Source of the DNA: Carboxylicivirga mesophila
GTDB lineage: Bacteria > Bacteroidota > Bacteroidia > Bacteroidales > Marinilabiliaceae
NCBI RefSeq assembly: GCF_018271975.1
Contig: NZ_JAGUCN010000004.1
Location: forward strand, 185,625-249,624
DNA length: 64,000 nt
Direction: 5' to 3'
Shown here: positions 26,480 to 35,596 of the stretch, one piece after another
Layout: each line of letters starts with the position of its first letter
Position numbering within the stretch: position 1 is the first letter of the stretch
Translations under genes and position numbers: made by a program
Notes under the pieces: model-generated
Seen by the model: only the letters and a program-made list of their open reading frames with translations
What the model was told of the DNA's origin: nothing
Database searches by the model: none

Positions 26480-29113
26480 ATGAAACTATCTGTATTAAGT
26501 AATTGGATGTTATGTCTTTCAGTTATTGTTTTGACAGGATGTACATCAAGTGAAAAAGCGGAATATATGACAGAGTTGAATAGTAACTGGTTCATTCAGT
26601 CAGCAGAACAAGTGCCGGTAACTGGTGCAGAGTTAAGTAAATCTGCCTATAATTCCGATAGCTGGGTGAAAGGGGATATACCGGCAACCGTAATGACAAT
26701 TTTACGTGAGAATGGAGAATACGATGATTTATTTATGGGCGATAATATTGATAGGGTTGATGATACTCGTTTCAAACAGCCATGGTGGTATCGTAAAACA
26801 TTCGAAGTAAAAAACTTCGACAAGCAAGCCACTTATCAACTCCGTTTTGAAGGATTGAACTATAAAGCAAATATCTGGCTTAACGGGCATCAGTTAGGTG
26901 AAGCTGCTGTTATTGAAGGACCATTTAGCCGATGGACATTTGATGCCAGTGACTATTTGGTGCCTGGTATAAATGTTATAGCTGTTGAAATTATTCCTCC
27001 TGTTAAAGGCGATTTAACCATTGGTTTTGTAGACTGGAATCCAGCTGCGCCCGATCAGAATATGGGTTTATGGCGTGGTGTTGAGTTAATAAAAAGTGGT
27101 GCTGTATCTATCGAATCCCCTTTTGTTAGTGCAAAGTTGGATGAAAATCAGGCCAATCATGCAGAATTAACGGTGACAGCCTTGGTAACAAATCATTCCG
27201 AAAGTCCTCAGAAAGTAACTGTTGAAGCTTTTATTGAAGAGATTGGAAAGGTTGCAAAGCAAGTAGAACTGAAGGCCGGAGAGTCAAAAGACATTGCTAT
27301 TACATCAAAAGATGCGCCATTGCTTAAAGTCGAGAATGCAAAGTTATGGTGGCCCAATAACCTAGGTGATCCATACTTGTACGCTATGACCGTTAGCACT
27401 AAAATTAATGGTCAGGTATCGCAGGAAATTAACACACGTTTTGGTATTCGCCAAATAGAAGAGTACTGGAATGAACAAGGCCATAAAGGCTGGAAGGTGA
27501 ATGGTAAACCCTTAACTATTAAAGGTGCCGGATGGGTAGATGACATGTTTCTGGCTGATAGTGAAGATAAAGTTCGGGCTCAGGTGGAGTACGTGAAGCA
27601 TATGAACCTTAATTGTATTCGTTTAGAAGGTTTTTGGGGGCGTGATAAAACGATATATGATGCAGCTGATGAGAATGGTTTACTGATTATGATTGGCTGG
27701 AGTTGTCATTGGGAATGGGAACCTTATTGCGGTCGTCCCGAAACTGACTTTATGGCCATTACAGGCAAGGATGAGATTGAGCGTCATGCCTTATCATATC
27801 GTGATCAGGTTTTGTACTTACGAAATCATCCCAGTGTATTTTTATGGGTATTTGGAAGTGATAAATTACCAGTACCCGAACTGGAAGCGAAGTTGAATGA
27901 TTACATTACCACTGTAGATGATTCGCGACCTATATTGGCTGCATGTAAATACCAGGATTTTGGAACAGACCATTATAATCATAGCGTAGTTAGTGGTTCA
28001 ACGGGTGTTAAAATGTTAGGCCCATACGGCTATGTGCCACCTGTTTACTGGTATATTGATACTATTGCCGGAGGTGCTTATGGCTTTAATACCGAAACAG
28101 GACCCGGGCCACAAGTGCCACCAGTTGAAAGTATTAAGAAGATGATTCCCGCTGATAAGCTATGGCCAATCAACGATACCTGGAATTTTCATTGTGGCAG
28201 ACATCAGTTCGGTTCATTGGATCGTTACTTAAATTCATTCAACAAGCGCTATGGAGGAGCCACTTCGCTTGAAGAATTTGCTTTCAAGTCGCAGGTATCC
28301 AATTATGAAGCGATTCGCCCCATGTTTGAGGCTTTTCAGTCTAATAAATTTGAGGCAACAGGTGTTATTCAGTGGATGCTTAATTCTGCCTGGCCTGAAA
28401 TGTTCTGGCAGTTATATGACTACTATTTGCTGCCTAATGGAGCGTTTTATGGCACAAAAAAGGCATGTGCTCCGTTAAATGCTGTTTACAATTATAAAGA
28501 CAAGAATATTTATTGGGTAAATGATTACAATACGACGCATAGCAATCACAGTATAAGCATCGAAGTGTATGATATAAATTCCAAACTTTTATTTGCTGAG
28601 AAGGTAATGGTTGATATGGATGCGCATAACTCAGGGCTGGCTTTTGAAATGCCAGAAATAGAGGGCTTGTCAACAGCTTACTTCATCAACCTGGAGTTGT
28701 ACAATGAGTCAGGTAAACTGATAGCAGATAACTTTTATTGGTTATCTACTAAGGCGGATGAGATGTTGTTTGAAGAAACAACATGGGTTTATACCCCTCC
28801 AAAGGATTATGCCAATCTTCAGTTGCTTAATTCGCTTCCTGAGGTTAACGTGAATGCCCAATGGACACAACATAAAGATGCAAACTATACCTACTTTGAA
28901 TGTCAGCTTGAGAATAAATCAGATCAAATAGCATTCTTTATCGAAACAGCGGTGCTTGATAAAGCTACCAATGAAGTAATTGTTCCAGTATTTTGGGATG
29001 ACAACTATATTAGTATCATGCCCAATGAAACGAAGATAGTTACAGCCCGTATTGCCAATGAGCTCATGCCAGAGTCAGTGGAGTATAGGATAGATGGCTG
29101 GAATATAAAATAA
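26480..29113 (+). CDS. GH2 exo-beta-D-glucosaminidase (lipoprotein)
   Basis: 877 residues. Lipoprotein signal with lipobox LTGC (Cys21). GH2 layout: sugar-binding domain (about 45-210), Ig-like domain (about 215-320), TIM barrel (about 330-640) and two C-terminal beta domains. The active site resembles Amycolatopsis CsxA, not beta-mannosidase: the usual acid/base Asn-Glu is replaced by Gly-Ser-Asp (WVFGSDKLP, Asp461), the nucleophile is Glu539 in FNTETGPG, and the substrate-binding stretch KMLGPYGYVPPVYWY (about 511-525) and YWLSTKAD are shared. CsxA-type enzymes release GlcN from the non-reducing end of chitosan oligomers. The gene has its own LacI-operated promoter and a terminator. Only the exact substrate is unproved. 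Confidence 0.87.
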   Translation: MKLSVLSNWMLCLSVIVLTGCTSSEKAEYMTELNSNWFIQSAEQVPVTGAELSKSAYNSDSWVKGDIPATVMTILRENGEYDDLFMGDNIDRVDDTRFKQPWWYRKTFEVKNFDKQATYQLRFEGLNYKANIWLNGHQLGEAAVIEGPFSRWTFDASDYLVPGINVIAVEIIPPVKGDLTIGFVDWNPAAPDQNMGLWRGVELIKSGAVSIESPFVSAKLDENQANHAELTVTALVTNHSESPQKVTVEAFIEEIGKVAKQVELKAGESKDIAITSKDAPLLKVENAKLWWPNNLGDPYLYAMTVSTKINGQVSQEINTRFGIRQIEEYWNEQGHKGWKVNGKPLTIKGAGWVDDMFLADSEDKVRAQVEYVKHMNLNCIRLEGFWGRDKTIYDAADENGLLIMIGWSCHWEWEPYCGRPETDFMAITGKDEIERHALSYRDQVLYLRNHPSVFLWVFGSDKLPVPELEAKLNDYITTVDDSRPILAACKYQDFGTDHYNHSVVSGSTGVKMLGPYGYVPPVYWYIDTIAGGAYGFNTETGPGPQVPPVESIKKMIPADKLWPINDTWNFHCGRHQFGSLDRYLNSFNKRYGGATSLEEFAFKSQVSNYEAIRPMFEAFQSNKFEATGVIQWMLNSAWPEMFWQLYDYYLLPNGAFYGTKKACAPLNAVYNYKDKNIYWVNDYNTTHSNHSISIEVYDINSKLLFAEKVMVDMDAHNSGLAFEMPEIEGLSTAYFINLELYNESGKLIADNFYWLSTKADEMLFEETTWVYTPPKDYANLQLLNSLPEVNVNAQWTQHKDANYTYFECQLENKSDQIAFFIETAVLDKATNEVIVPVFWDDNYISIMPNETKIVTARIANELMPESVEYRIDGWNIK

Positions 29114-29127
29114 TCTGAGTAATTGCT

Positions 29128-29184
29128 AAGAAACCGGCTGATTTTGACTCAACTAAGCCAACCTGAAAATGAGGCCGGTTTCTT
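29128..29184 (+). terminator. Terminator after the GH2 gene
   Basis: AAGAAACCGGC (29128-29138) pairs perfectly with GCCGGTTTCTT (29174-29184) around a 35-base loop, followed by CTTTTG. It starts 15 bases after the stop codon. Confidence 0.75.
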
Positions 29185-29303
29185 CTTTTGCTTCTAATGT
29201 ATAACTGAGAGATAAACCTTTTTTGCATGAGTTATTTTGAGAGGTAACTGATGTACACTGAATATGCCCGTCAATGGGTGTGCAAAAACAAAATGTAAAA
29301 TTA

Positions 29304-30164
29304 ATGGAACAAACAAGAACAATTATAGGGGTTGATTTGGGAGGAACGAACATGAGAGCAGGCCTCGTTGTAGGTGATAAAATACTCGAGGTGTCTTCTT
29401 GTTTAGTACCCAAAACTGATAATGCTCCTGATGTAACTCAGGCACTCATAAAAACGATTAGAGATGTAATCACGCCCGAAGTGGAAGGAATAGGTATTGG
29501 TGTGCCTAGTCTGGTTAAATCAAGCAATGGTGTTGTTTATGATGTGCAGAATATACCTTCATGGAAAAAAATACCGTTAAAAGACATATTGGAGAAGGAA
29601 TTCAAACTGCCTGTATGCATCAACAACGATGCTAACTGCTTCGCTGTAGGTGAGCGTGTCTATGGTGCTGGTCAGGAATACGATGACTTCGTTGGTTTAA
29701 TCACCGGAACGGGTGTAGGTGGCGGAATTATCAAAAATGGGCATTTGCTGCCGGATCAAAACTGTGGAGCTGGTGAATTTGGGATGATCCCTTATCTGGA
29801 ACACGATTATGAATACTACTGCAGTGGGCAGTTTTTTGAGAATAAATACAATGTAAGTGGCAATAAATTGGCGCAGAAGGCCTCAGAAGGTGATGAAGAA
29901 GCACTGTCTGTTTTTGCCGAGTATGGTACTCATTTGGGCAAGGTGATTAAAACTATTTTATTTAGTGTCGATCCAAAGGCCATAGTTTTGGGAGGTTCTG
30001 TTTCCAGGTCATTTGAGTACTATAAAACAGCCATGTGGAAAGAGATAGCCACCTTTCCGTACCAGTTTGTTCTTGAAAATTTCGTAATTGTACCGTCTGT
30101 AGTGAAGGAAATTGCTATTTTAGGTGCTGCAGCTCTTTATATTGATGCTGTTGGTGAAGATTAA
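29304..30164 (+). CDS. ROK-family sugar kinase lacking the zinc cluster
   Basis: I choose the ATG at 29304 because MEQTRTIIGVDLGGTNMRAG is the natural ROK start; the in-frame ATG at 29274 adds ten unrelated residues. 286 residues. The phosphate loop DLGGTNMRAG, the catalytic Asp in NNDANCFAVGE (about 103-113), the second phosphate loop TGTGVGGG (about 134-141) and LGGSVSRSF are intact, so it should be an active kinase. The canonical zinc motif CxCGxxGCxE is missing; in its place is CGAGEFGMIPYLEHDYEYYC. In this locus a glucosamine or glucose kinase is the best guess. It probably forms an operon with the next gene, 26 bases away. Confidence 0.85.
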   Translation: MEQTRTIIGVDLGGTNMRAGLVVGDKILEVSSCLVPKTDNAPDVTQALIKTIRDVITPEVEGIGIGVPSLVKSSNGVVYDVQNIPSWKKIPLKDILEKEFKLPVCINNDANCFAVGERVYGAGQEYDDFVGLITGTGVGGGIIKNGHLLPDQNCGAGEFGMIPYLEHDYEYYCSGQFFENKYNVSGNKLAQKASEGDEEALSVFAEYGTHLGKVIKTILFSVDPKAIVLGGSVSRSFEYYKTAMWKEIATFPYQFVLENFVIVPSVVKEIAILGAAALYIDAVGED

Positions 30165-30190
30165 ACTACTAACTATCCATACCGAAAGAT

Positions 30191-31063
30191 ATGATACAAG
30201 ATATGACAGTTCAAAACCAGTGTGCTGTAGGTGTTTACCTTGGAGGAAAACACTTACGTGTGGGACGGGTTCGAAATAATATTGTGGAGGCATCACTGGC
30301 GCTTGAAATCGATAACCATAATTCAGAGGAAGTCATCCTGAAAGATATTATGGACGCCATTGATCAGGTGTTTAATGAGGATGTGGGAGGCATTGGAATT
30401 GGGGTGCCTAGTCTTGTTGATGTATCAAAAGGAATAGTGTACAATGTGGAGCATATGCCATCGTGGCGGGAAGTTCACCTGGGCGATTTGTTATCCGACC
30501 GTTATAAGGTAGGTGTTTATGTAAATAATGATGCCAACTGCTTTGCTATCGGAGAAAAGTACTTCGGGAAAGCAAAGAAATATGCCAATTTAGTAGGTAT
30601 TGTTGTTGGTGTTGGACTAGGGGCTGGTGTCATCACAGATAACCATTTATACTCTGGCACAAATTGTGGGGCCGGTGAGTTTGGTTGTATACCTTATCGC
30701 GATCATAATTACGAATATTACTGTACAACACAATATTTCGAAACCAAGTATGGTCTGAAGCCAGATGTACTTTACCGAAGAGCTAAAAAACAGGATAAAA
30801 TTGCTTTGGCTATTCTGGAGCAGTTTGGTTTTGATTTCGGGCAAGCTGTTAAAACCATATTATATGCCTATGATCCGGAATGTATAGTGATTGGTGGTAA
30901 CGTAAGCCGCTTCTTTCCATATTTCGAAGAGTACATGTGGAAAGCAGTTCGGAAGTTTCAATATGAAAAAACCATTGAAAAACTGAAAATAGAGGTAAGT
31001 GAGCAGCCTGATATAGCCGTGCTTGGTGCTGCTGCATTATACTATGATGCCATCTCTAAATAG
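30191..31063 (+). CDS. Divergent ROK-family paralogue, possibly catalytically impaired
   Basis: 290 residues and clearly a paralogue of the preceding protein (shared CGAGEFGxIPYxxHxYEYYC region and VNNDANCFAIGE with the catalytic Asp). Both ATP-phosphate loops have changed: DLGGTNMRAG has become YLGGKHLRVG, which loses the invariant Asp and Thr, and TGTGVGGG has become VGVGLGAG. It also lacks the ROK zinc cluster. It may be a regulatory or sugar-binding subunit rather than a kinase, or may form heterodimers with its neighbour. The frame is intact and as long as the neighbour's, so it is not a decaying copy. Confidence 0.8.
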   Translation: MIQDMTVQNQCAVGVYLGGKHLRVGRVRNNIVEASLALEIDNHNSEEVILKDIMDAIDQVFNEDVGGIGIGVPSLVDVSKGIVYNVEHMPSWREVHLGDLLSDRYKVGVYVNNDANCFAIGEKYFGKAKKYANLVGIVVGVGLGAGVITDNHLYSGTNCGAGEFGCIPYRDHNYEYYCTTQYFETKYGLKPDVLYRRAKKQDKIALAILEQFGFDFGQAVKTILYAYDPECIVIGGNVSRFFPYFEEYMWKAVRKFQYEKTIEKLKIEVSEQPDIAVLGAAALYYDAISK

Positions 31064-31277
31064 CTAGTCAATAATTAATTATGTGGATTGGGAATGCTTC
31101 GTTATGAGGCTGAATGGGAGAGTTATATCCTTTTGGCAAATAAAATGATGTTGTTAGCAGAAGTGATTTGTCAGGAACCTTGTATTATCAAAAACATTAG
31201 ATGAGCAAATGAAGCTTTTGAATAGATGATAGCTACATAATTAAGCCAAATACTTAAACCATTATAAACTTAAACAC

Positions 31278-33056
31278 ATGAAGAAACTTTTGTACTTAAC
31301 AATTTTAATGACTTCATTATTATCGTGTAAGAAGCAAACGGCCGATGATGGGATTTTCCTGATTAACCATGTAGGTTATGAGACCGAGGCTTATAAGTCT
31401 GCAGTATTGCAAATCAAGTCAGATGTTATTCCTTCAAAGTTCGAGATTATCAATCAGCAGGATGAGCTGGTATTTGAAGGAAAGTTTGAATTGGGTGGCG
31501 CAATTGATAACTGGCATACTGGTAATGCTTATAAAGCGCTGTTTTCTGAATTTAAACAGCTTGGTACATTTCGAATAAAAGCTATTGTTAATGATGACTT
31601 TGTGCTTTCAGAACCATTCATCATTTCCAGTAAGCCACAGGCAGCCGACTTAATGCCATTGCTCATTAAAGCTTTTCAGCAGCAGCGTTGTGTACCACCC
31701 TATGATGATAAAGATAAAGCGATGACGTTTTTTGGTGACCGCAAGGATACGGTGGATGTGAGTGGAGGATGGTACGATGCCTCCGGTGAAAAAGGAAAGT
31801 ACCTGAGTCATTTGAGTTTTTCCAATTACATGACACCTCAGCAGCTCCCTATGATGGTCTGGAACTTGTTAGAAGCGCATGATGTAATTCAAGACTCTGA
31901 TATTGCTAATCAACATTTGTTGCATGAGTTGACAAAGGAAGCAGCTCATGGTGCCGACTATCTGATTAAGGTACACGATGATGCCGGTTACTTTTATGCC
32001 ACTGTTTTTGCCGGTTGGACCAAAGATCCAGAGCAGCGCCAGATTTGTGCGTATGAGGGGCAGGATGGTAAGCGCAATGAACGTTACCAGGCTGCTTTTA
32101 GAGAAGGTGGGGGTATGGCCATAGCTGCCTTGGCGCGTTCATACTCAGCTGCTCTTAATGGGGAGTTTAATGCGGGTCGATACTTGGATGCCGCTATCAA
32201 AGGTTATGAGCATTTAAAGCAAAATAATCTGATGTATTGTGATGATGGGAAGGAAAATATTATTGATGACTATTGTGCATTGCTAGCTGCCACTGAGTTA
32301 TTCAAAGCCACACGAAATGATATATACCTGACCGACGCCCGTAACAGGGCGGGTTCACTAAAAGCACGCCTTATGAGTGATGTAAACGGGAAATATTGGT
32401 TGCGGGCCGATGAGCATGGTGAGCGTCCGTTTTTTCATGGTGCTGAAGCAGGCCTGCCTGTTATTGCTATGACGCATTACCTTGCCATTGAAAACGATGT
32501 GAATCTGCAAGAAGAAGCGAAGGTTTTTATTACTAATGCTTTGAGTTTTGAGTTATGGGTGACAAAAGAAGTAACAAATCCTTTTGGCTATGCACGTCAA
32601 CTGATCAAATCCACTAATGAGCCAAAAGCTCGAACTGCTTTCTTTCTGCCACATCATAACGAAACAGGTTACTGGTGGCAAGGTGAAAACGCTCGTTTGG
32701 CGTCATTGGCTACGGCAATGCTGAAGTCGAAAAGCTTATTAAACAATGAAATGCAGGAGGCAGTCGCTAACTATGCATCTGATCAAATAAATTGGGTGCT
32801 TGGCCTCAATCCTTACAATGTATGTATGCTGCATGGAGCTGGACGAAACAATCCAGATTATCAGGAAGACGGTAAGTCGATGAACTATATGGGTGGTATT
32901 TGCAATGGCATTACGGGCGGATTTGATAATGAGCAGGATATTGCGTTCAGGCCTATGCCTTATGATGATGATCCTGCACAGAGGTGGCGTTGGTCGGAGC
33001 AATGGTTACAACACGGAGGATGGATGATTCCGGCGATTGCCTATACTACAAAATAA
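31278..33056 (+). CDS. GH9 glycoside hydrolase, candidate exo-beta-D-glucosaminidase
   Basis: 592 residues. Lipoprotein signal ending LLSC (Cys17), an N-terminal Ig-like CelD_N domain (about 22-118: FLINHVGYETEAYKSAVL) and an (alpha/alpha)6 GH9 barrel. The nucleophile region is SGGWYDASGEKGKYLSH (Asp167), and the C-terminal acid is Glu574 in RWSEQWLQHGG. Classic cellulases have DAGD here; the DASG form with SHLSFSNYM-PQQ is, to my memory, the form in the Vibrio-type GH9 enzymes that act on glucosamine oligomers. Together with GH2 and GH8 this points to chitosan, but an endo- or exo-beta-glucanase cannot be excluded. A 214-base gap without any recognised signal precedes it. Confidence 0.75.
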   Translation: MKKLLYLTILMTSLLSCKKQTADDGIFLINHVGYETEAYKSAVLQIKSDVIPSKFEIINQQDELVFEGKFELGGAIDNWHTGNAYKALFSEFKQLGTFRIKAIVNDDFVLSEPFIISSKPQAADLMPLLIKAFQQQRCVPPYDDKDKAMTFFGDRKDTVDVSGGWYDASGEKGKYLSHLSFSNYMTPQQLPMMVWNLLEAHDVIQDSDIANQHLLHELTKEAAHGADYLIKVHDDAGYFYATVFAGWTKDPEQRQICAYEGQDGKRNERYQAAFREGGGMAIAALARSYSAALNGEFNAGRYLDAAIKGYEHLKQNNLMYCDDGKENIIDDYCALLAATELFKATRNDIYLTDARNRAGSLKARLMSDVNGKYWLRADEHGERPFFHGAEAGLPVIAMTHYLAIENDVNLQEEAKVFITNALSFELWVTKEVTNPFGYARQLIKSTNEPKARTAFFLPHHNETGYWWQGENARLASLATAMLKSKSLLNNEMQEAVANYASDQINWVLGLNPYNVCMLHGAGRNNPDYQEDGKSMNYMGGICNGITGGFDNEQDIAFRPMPYDDDPAQRWRWSEQWLQHGGWMIPAIAYTTK

Positions 33057-33070
33057 ATCAAGTTATACCG

Positions 33071-33191
33071 GCGGAACGCTATTGGCAGAGTGGTAGCAAA
33101 TCCTTTGTAGCTAGTTGAAAATCTTTTCCTGGTAGCAAGTATTTCTTCAATTGGCATTGCCTTCAACTCCTATTAATAAATAGCGTTCCGC
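33071..33191. repeat. 121-bp element bounded by perfect 13-bp inverted repeats
   Basis: GCGGAACGCTATT (33071-33083) and its exact reverse complement (33179-33191) enclose 95 bases between the GH9 and GH8 genes. No target-site duplication is visible. It may be a small non-autonomous insertion or a large hairpin in the intercistronic RNA. Confidence 0.7.
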
Positions 33192-33206
33192 TTTAACCCT
33201 GAAATC

Positions 33207-34475
33207 ATGAAATTGAGAGGCCTTTTTATATTGTTTACCAGTTTGTCATTAAGTGCATGTAATTCTGATGAGGTTCCTGTAAGACCCAATGGGCGCTCAT
33301 TAATTATACATGAACCGTCAGAAGCAATAAAACCATTTCCGCAGGCTCAAACATTTGTAAATAGTATCAAGCCCAATAACCTGAGCCAGGAGGAATTAAA
33401 TAATGATGTGGTGAACTACTATCAGTATTGGTTAAAGAAGTATATGAGGGAGTCAAATGGTCAGACACCGGGTGGCGGTTATTATGTGCGCATGAAAGGT
33501 ACTGGGGGTGATGGTTCAGAAATAACAACTTCTGAAGCTCATGGCTACGGGATGATTGTGCTGGCCTTAATGGCGGGTTATGATGTCAACGCTAAAAAGT
33601 ACTTTGATGGAATGCTTAATATGTGTTATCAGCATTACAGTAGTGGTAATTCAAAATGTATGTCTTGGGTGATTCATGAAAGTGAAGAAAGCCAATACAG
33701 GCAAGCTAGTGCTACCGATGGAGATATGGATATTGCATATGCCTTGTTATTAGCTGATAAACAATGGGGATCTGATGGCGCCATTAATTATTTGCAAATG
33801 GCAAAAGATGTTATAGCCGGGCTCAGAGAAAGTTGCCTTTCGTCATCTTCCAAACGGATGCTGCTTGGCGATTGGGATAGCGATCCCTATACTACGCGTT
33901 CTTCAGACTGGATGACCGGACATATGCGATGCTTTTACGCGATAACTGGTGATGAACTGTGGCTGGAAGCTATTGATGAGGTATATTTAATGATTGATGA
34001 ACTGACAGACAAATATAGTCCTCAAACAGGCCTGATGCCAGATTTTGTAGTCGGAAAAACACCACAGCCTGCTCCTGAATATTTTTTGGATGAGTATAAG
34101 CAAACAAACCACTACAGCTGGAATGCCTGTCGTTACCCATGGCGAATTTCGGCTGACTATTTGCACTTTGGGGGCAGTGATGCGAAAAGAGCTATGACCA
34201 CCTTAACGGATTTCTTTGTGGATGCGTCAGGCGGTCATCCGGCTAACATTAAAATGGGATATTATCTTAATGGGAAGCCTATGGACAACTATTCGAGTGC
34301 GGCATTTATAGCACCTGTCATCACAGCATCAACCACTGATGTTAAATACCAGGCTTATCTTAACGAAGGGTGGGATTGGCTAAACCGGTTTGTTAATGAA
34401 ACGTATTACAGCGATACAATAACATTGCTTAATATGTTGCTGATATCTGGTAATTGGTGGAATCCGGCTGAATAA
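33207..34475 (+). CDS. GH8 endo-glycanase, candidate chitosanase
   Basis: 422 residues. Lipoprotein signal with Cys18 (LSAC). The GH8 (alpha/alpha)6 barrel is clear: the proton donor is Glu110 in TTSEAHGYGM, the substrate-binding DGDMDIAYALL follows (about 173-183), and NHYSWNACRYPWRISADY is a family landmark. GH8 contains chitosanases, lichenases, cellulases and xylanases; sequence alone does not decide. Because the same locus encodes a CsxA-like glucosaminidase, chitosanase (endo-cleavage at glucosamine residues) is the most coherent reading. It is the last gene of the locus and ends before a strong terminator. Confidence 0.82.
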   Translation: MKLRGLFILFTSLSLSACNSDEVPVRPNGRSLIIHEPSEAIKPFPQAQTFVNSIKPNNLSQEELNNDVVNYYQYWLKKYMRESNGQTPGGGYYVRMKGTGGDGSEITTSEAHGYGMIVLALMAGYDVNAKKYFDGMLNMCYQHYSSGNSKCMSWVIHESEESQYRQASATDGDMDIAYALLLADKQWGSDGAINYLQMAKDVIAGLRESCLSSSSKRMLLGDWDSDPYTTRSSDWMTGHMRCFYAITGDELWLEAIDEVYLMIDELTDKYSPQTGLMPDFVVGKTPQPAPEYFLDEYKQTNHYSWNACRYPWRISADYLHFGGSDAKRAMTTLTDFFVDASGGHPANIKMGYYLNGKPMDNYSSAAFIAPVITASTTDVKYQAYLNEGWDWLNRFVNETYYSDTITLLNMLLISGNWWNPAE

Positions 34476-34501
34476 GCTCATTAATACACAAACACTATAT
34501 G

Positions 34502-34544
34502 AATTCCGGCAAAGCAAGGTTAATTATCTGGCTTTGCCGGAATT
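34502..34544. terminator. Bidirectional terminator at the end of the PUL
   Basis: AATTCCGGCAAAGC (34502-34515) pairs perfectly with GCTTTGCCGGAATT (34531-34544), a 14-bp stem, followed by GTTTTAT on the plus strand. It separates the PUL from the convergent arsenic operon. Confidence 0.88.
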
Positions 34545-34547
34545 GTT

Positions 34548-35594
34548 TTATAATATCCAGTTGAAGAGATAGCCTAACAGGATAATAAACAGAGTGATGG
34601 TTGCGAAGAATATGCCTATCAGCTTCCATTGCATAACCTTTTTAAGCAGTGTGGCTTCAGGCAATGAAAGCCCTATAACGGCCATCATAAAAGCAATGGC
34701 TGTGCCCAGGGGAACGCCTTTGGCCACAAATACCTGTATAATTGGCACAATTCCTGATGCACTGGCATATAGCGGAACAGCCATAATAACTGCCAATGGG
34801 ATGGCATACCATTTGTCCTCAGACAGATACTCTGAAAAGAAATTCTCAGGAACAAAACCATGCATGAGTGCACCAATTCCAATACCCAGAATAATGTATG
34901 GAAGTACTTTTCGGACGATGCCCCATCCATCTGCAATAATGGCTGGCAGTCGTTCAGTAAAGCTCAGGTTTTCTGACTCAAAATCAGCTACGTTAGCCGG
35001 ATTTGCATTGCGCTGTATTTGCTGAACCCAATCGGCCAGGTAGCGATCAAGCTTTAGCTTGCCAAGCAGGAAACCGCCAATGACTCCAAGGAAAATGCCG
35101 CTTGTAGCATAGATAAGTGTGGTTTTCCAGCCAAAGAAGCCCAGGAACATAGCTACCGCTACTTCGTTTACTAAAGGCGAGGTAATGAGGTAGGCAAAGG
35201 TGACTCCTAAAGGGATACCTCCTTGTACAAAGCCAATAAACAATGGGATAGAAGAGCATGAGCAAAATGGAGTCACAGCACCAAATAATGAAGCAAATAA
35301 ATATTGCAGCCCATACAGTTTTTTTGTAGTCAGGTAATTTCTTAGTCTTTCTACCGGAAAATAGGTATTAACAAGGCCCATCAATGAGCTGATTAAGAAA
35401 ACCAGTATAATAATTTTAATACTATCATAGAAAAAGAAGTTTATTACTTGCCCCCAATGGGAATCAGCCTTAAGTGTAAATAGTTCATATGTCATATAGT
35501 CGACAAGTGGCTGCAAATAATAGAACAATACGATAATAGCAGGTAGAGCTAATGCTATTTGTGTTGAAATGCTTAAGCGCTTTTGTAATCTCAT
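34548..35594 (-). CDS. Permease of the ArsP/YraQ (DUF318) family
   Basis: 348 residues with about eight membrane helices. The hallmark VTPFCSCSSIPLFIGFVQGG (about 104-123) and the second half-repeat ending in PLYASASGIVPIIQVFVAKG are typical. Members export trivalent organoarsenicals (ArsP) or other soft metal species. It is the last gene of the operon, two bases after arsG, and ends four bases from a strong bidirectional terminator. Substrate specificity is an inference from its neighbours. Confidence 0.85.
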   Translation of the reverse strand: MRLQKRLSISTQIALALPAIIVLFYYLQPLVDYMTYELFTLKADSHWGQVINFFFYDSIKIIILVFLISSLMGLVNTYFPVERLRNYLTTKKLYGLQYLFASLFGAVTPFCSCSSIPLFIGFVQGGIPLGVTFAYLITSPLVNEVAVAMFLGFFGWKTTLIYATSGIFLGVIGGFLLGKLKLDRYLADWVQQIQRNANPANVADFESENLSFTERLPAIIADGWGIVRKVLPYIILGIGIGALMHGFVPENFFSEYLSEDKWYAIPLAVIMAVPLYASASGIVPIIQVFVAKGVPLGTAIAFMMAVIGLSLPEATLLKKVMQWKLIGIFFATITLFIILLGYLFNWIL

Positions 35595-35596
35595 TA

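Noticed and set aside
26480..29113. Beta-mannosidase or beta-galactosidase assignment for the GH2 gene
   Set aside because: The acid/base Asn-Glu of those enzymes is replaced by Gly-Ser-Asp as in exo-beta-D-glucosaminidase.
33071..33191. Insertion sequence
   Set aside because: Only 121 bases, no transposase and no visible target duplication; kept as an inverted-repeat element only.
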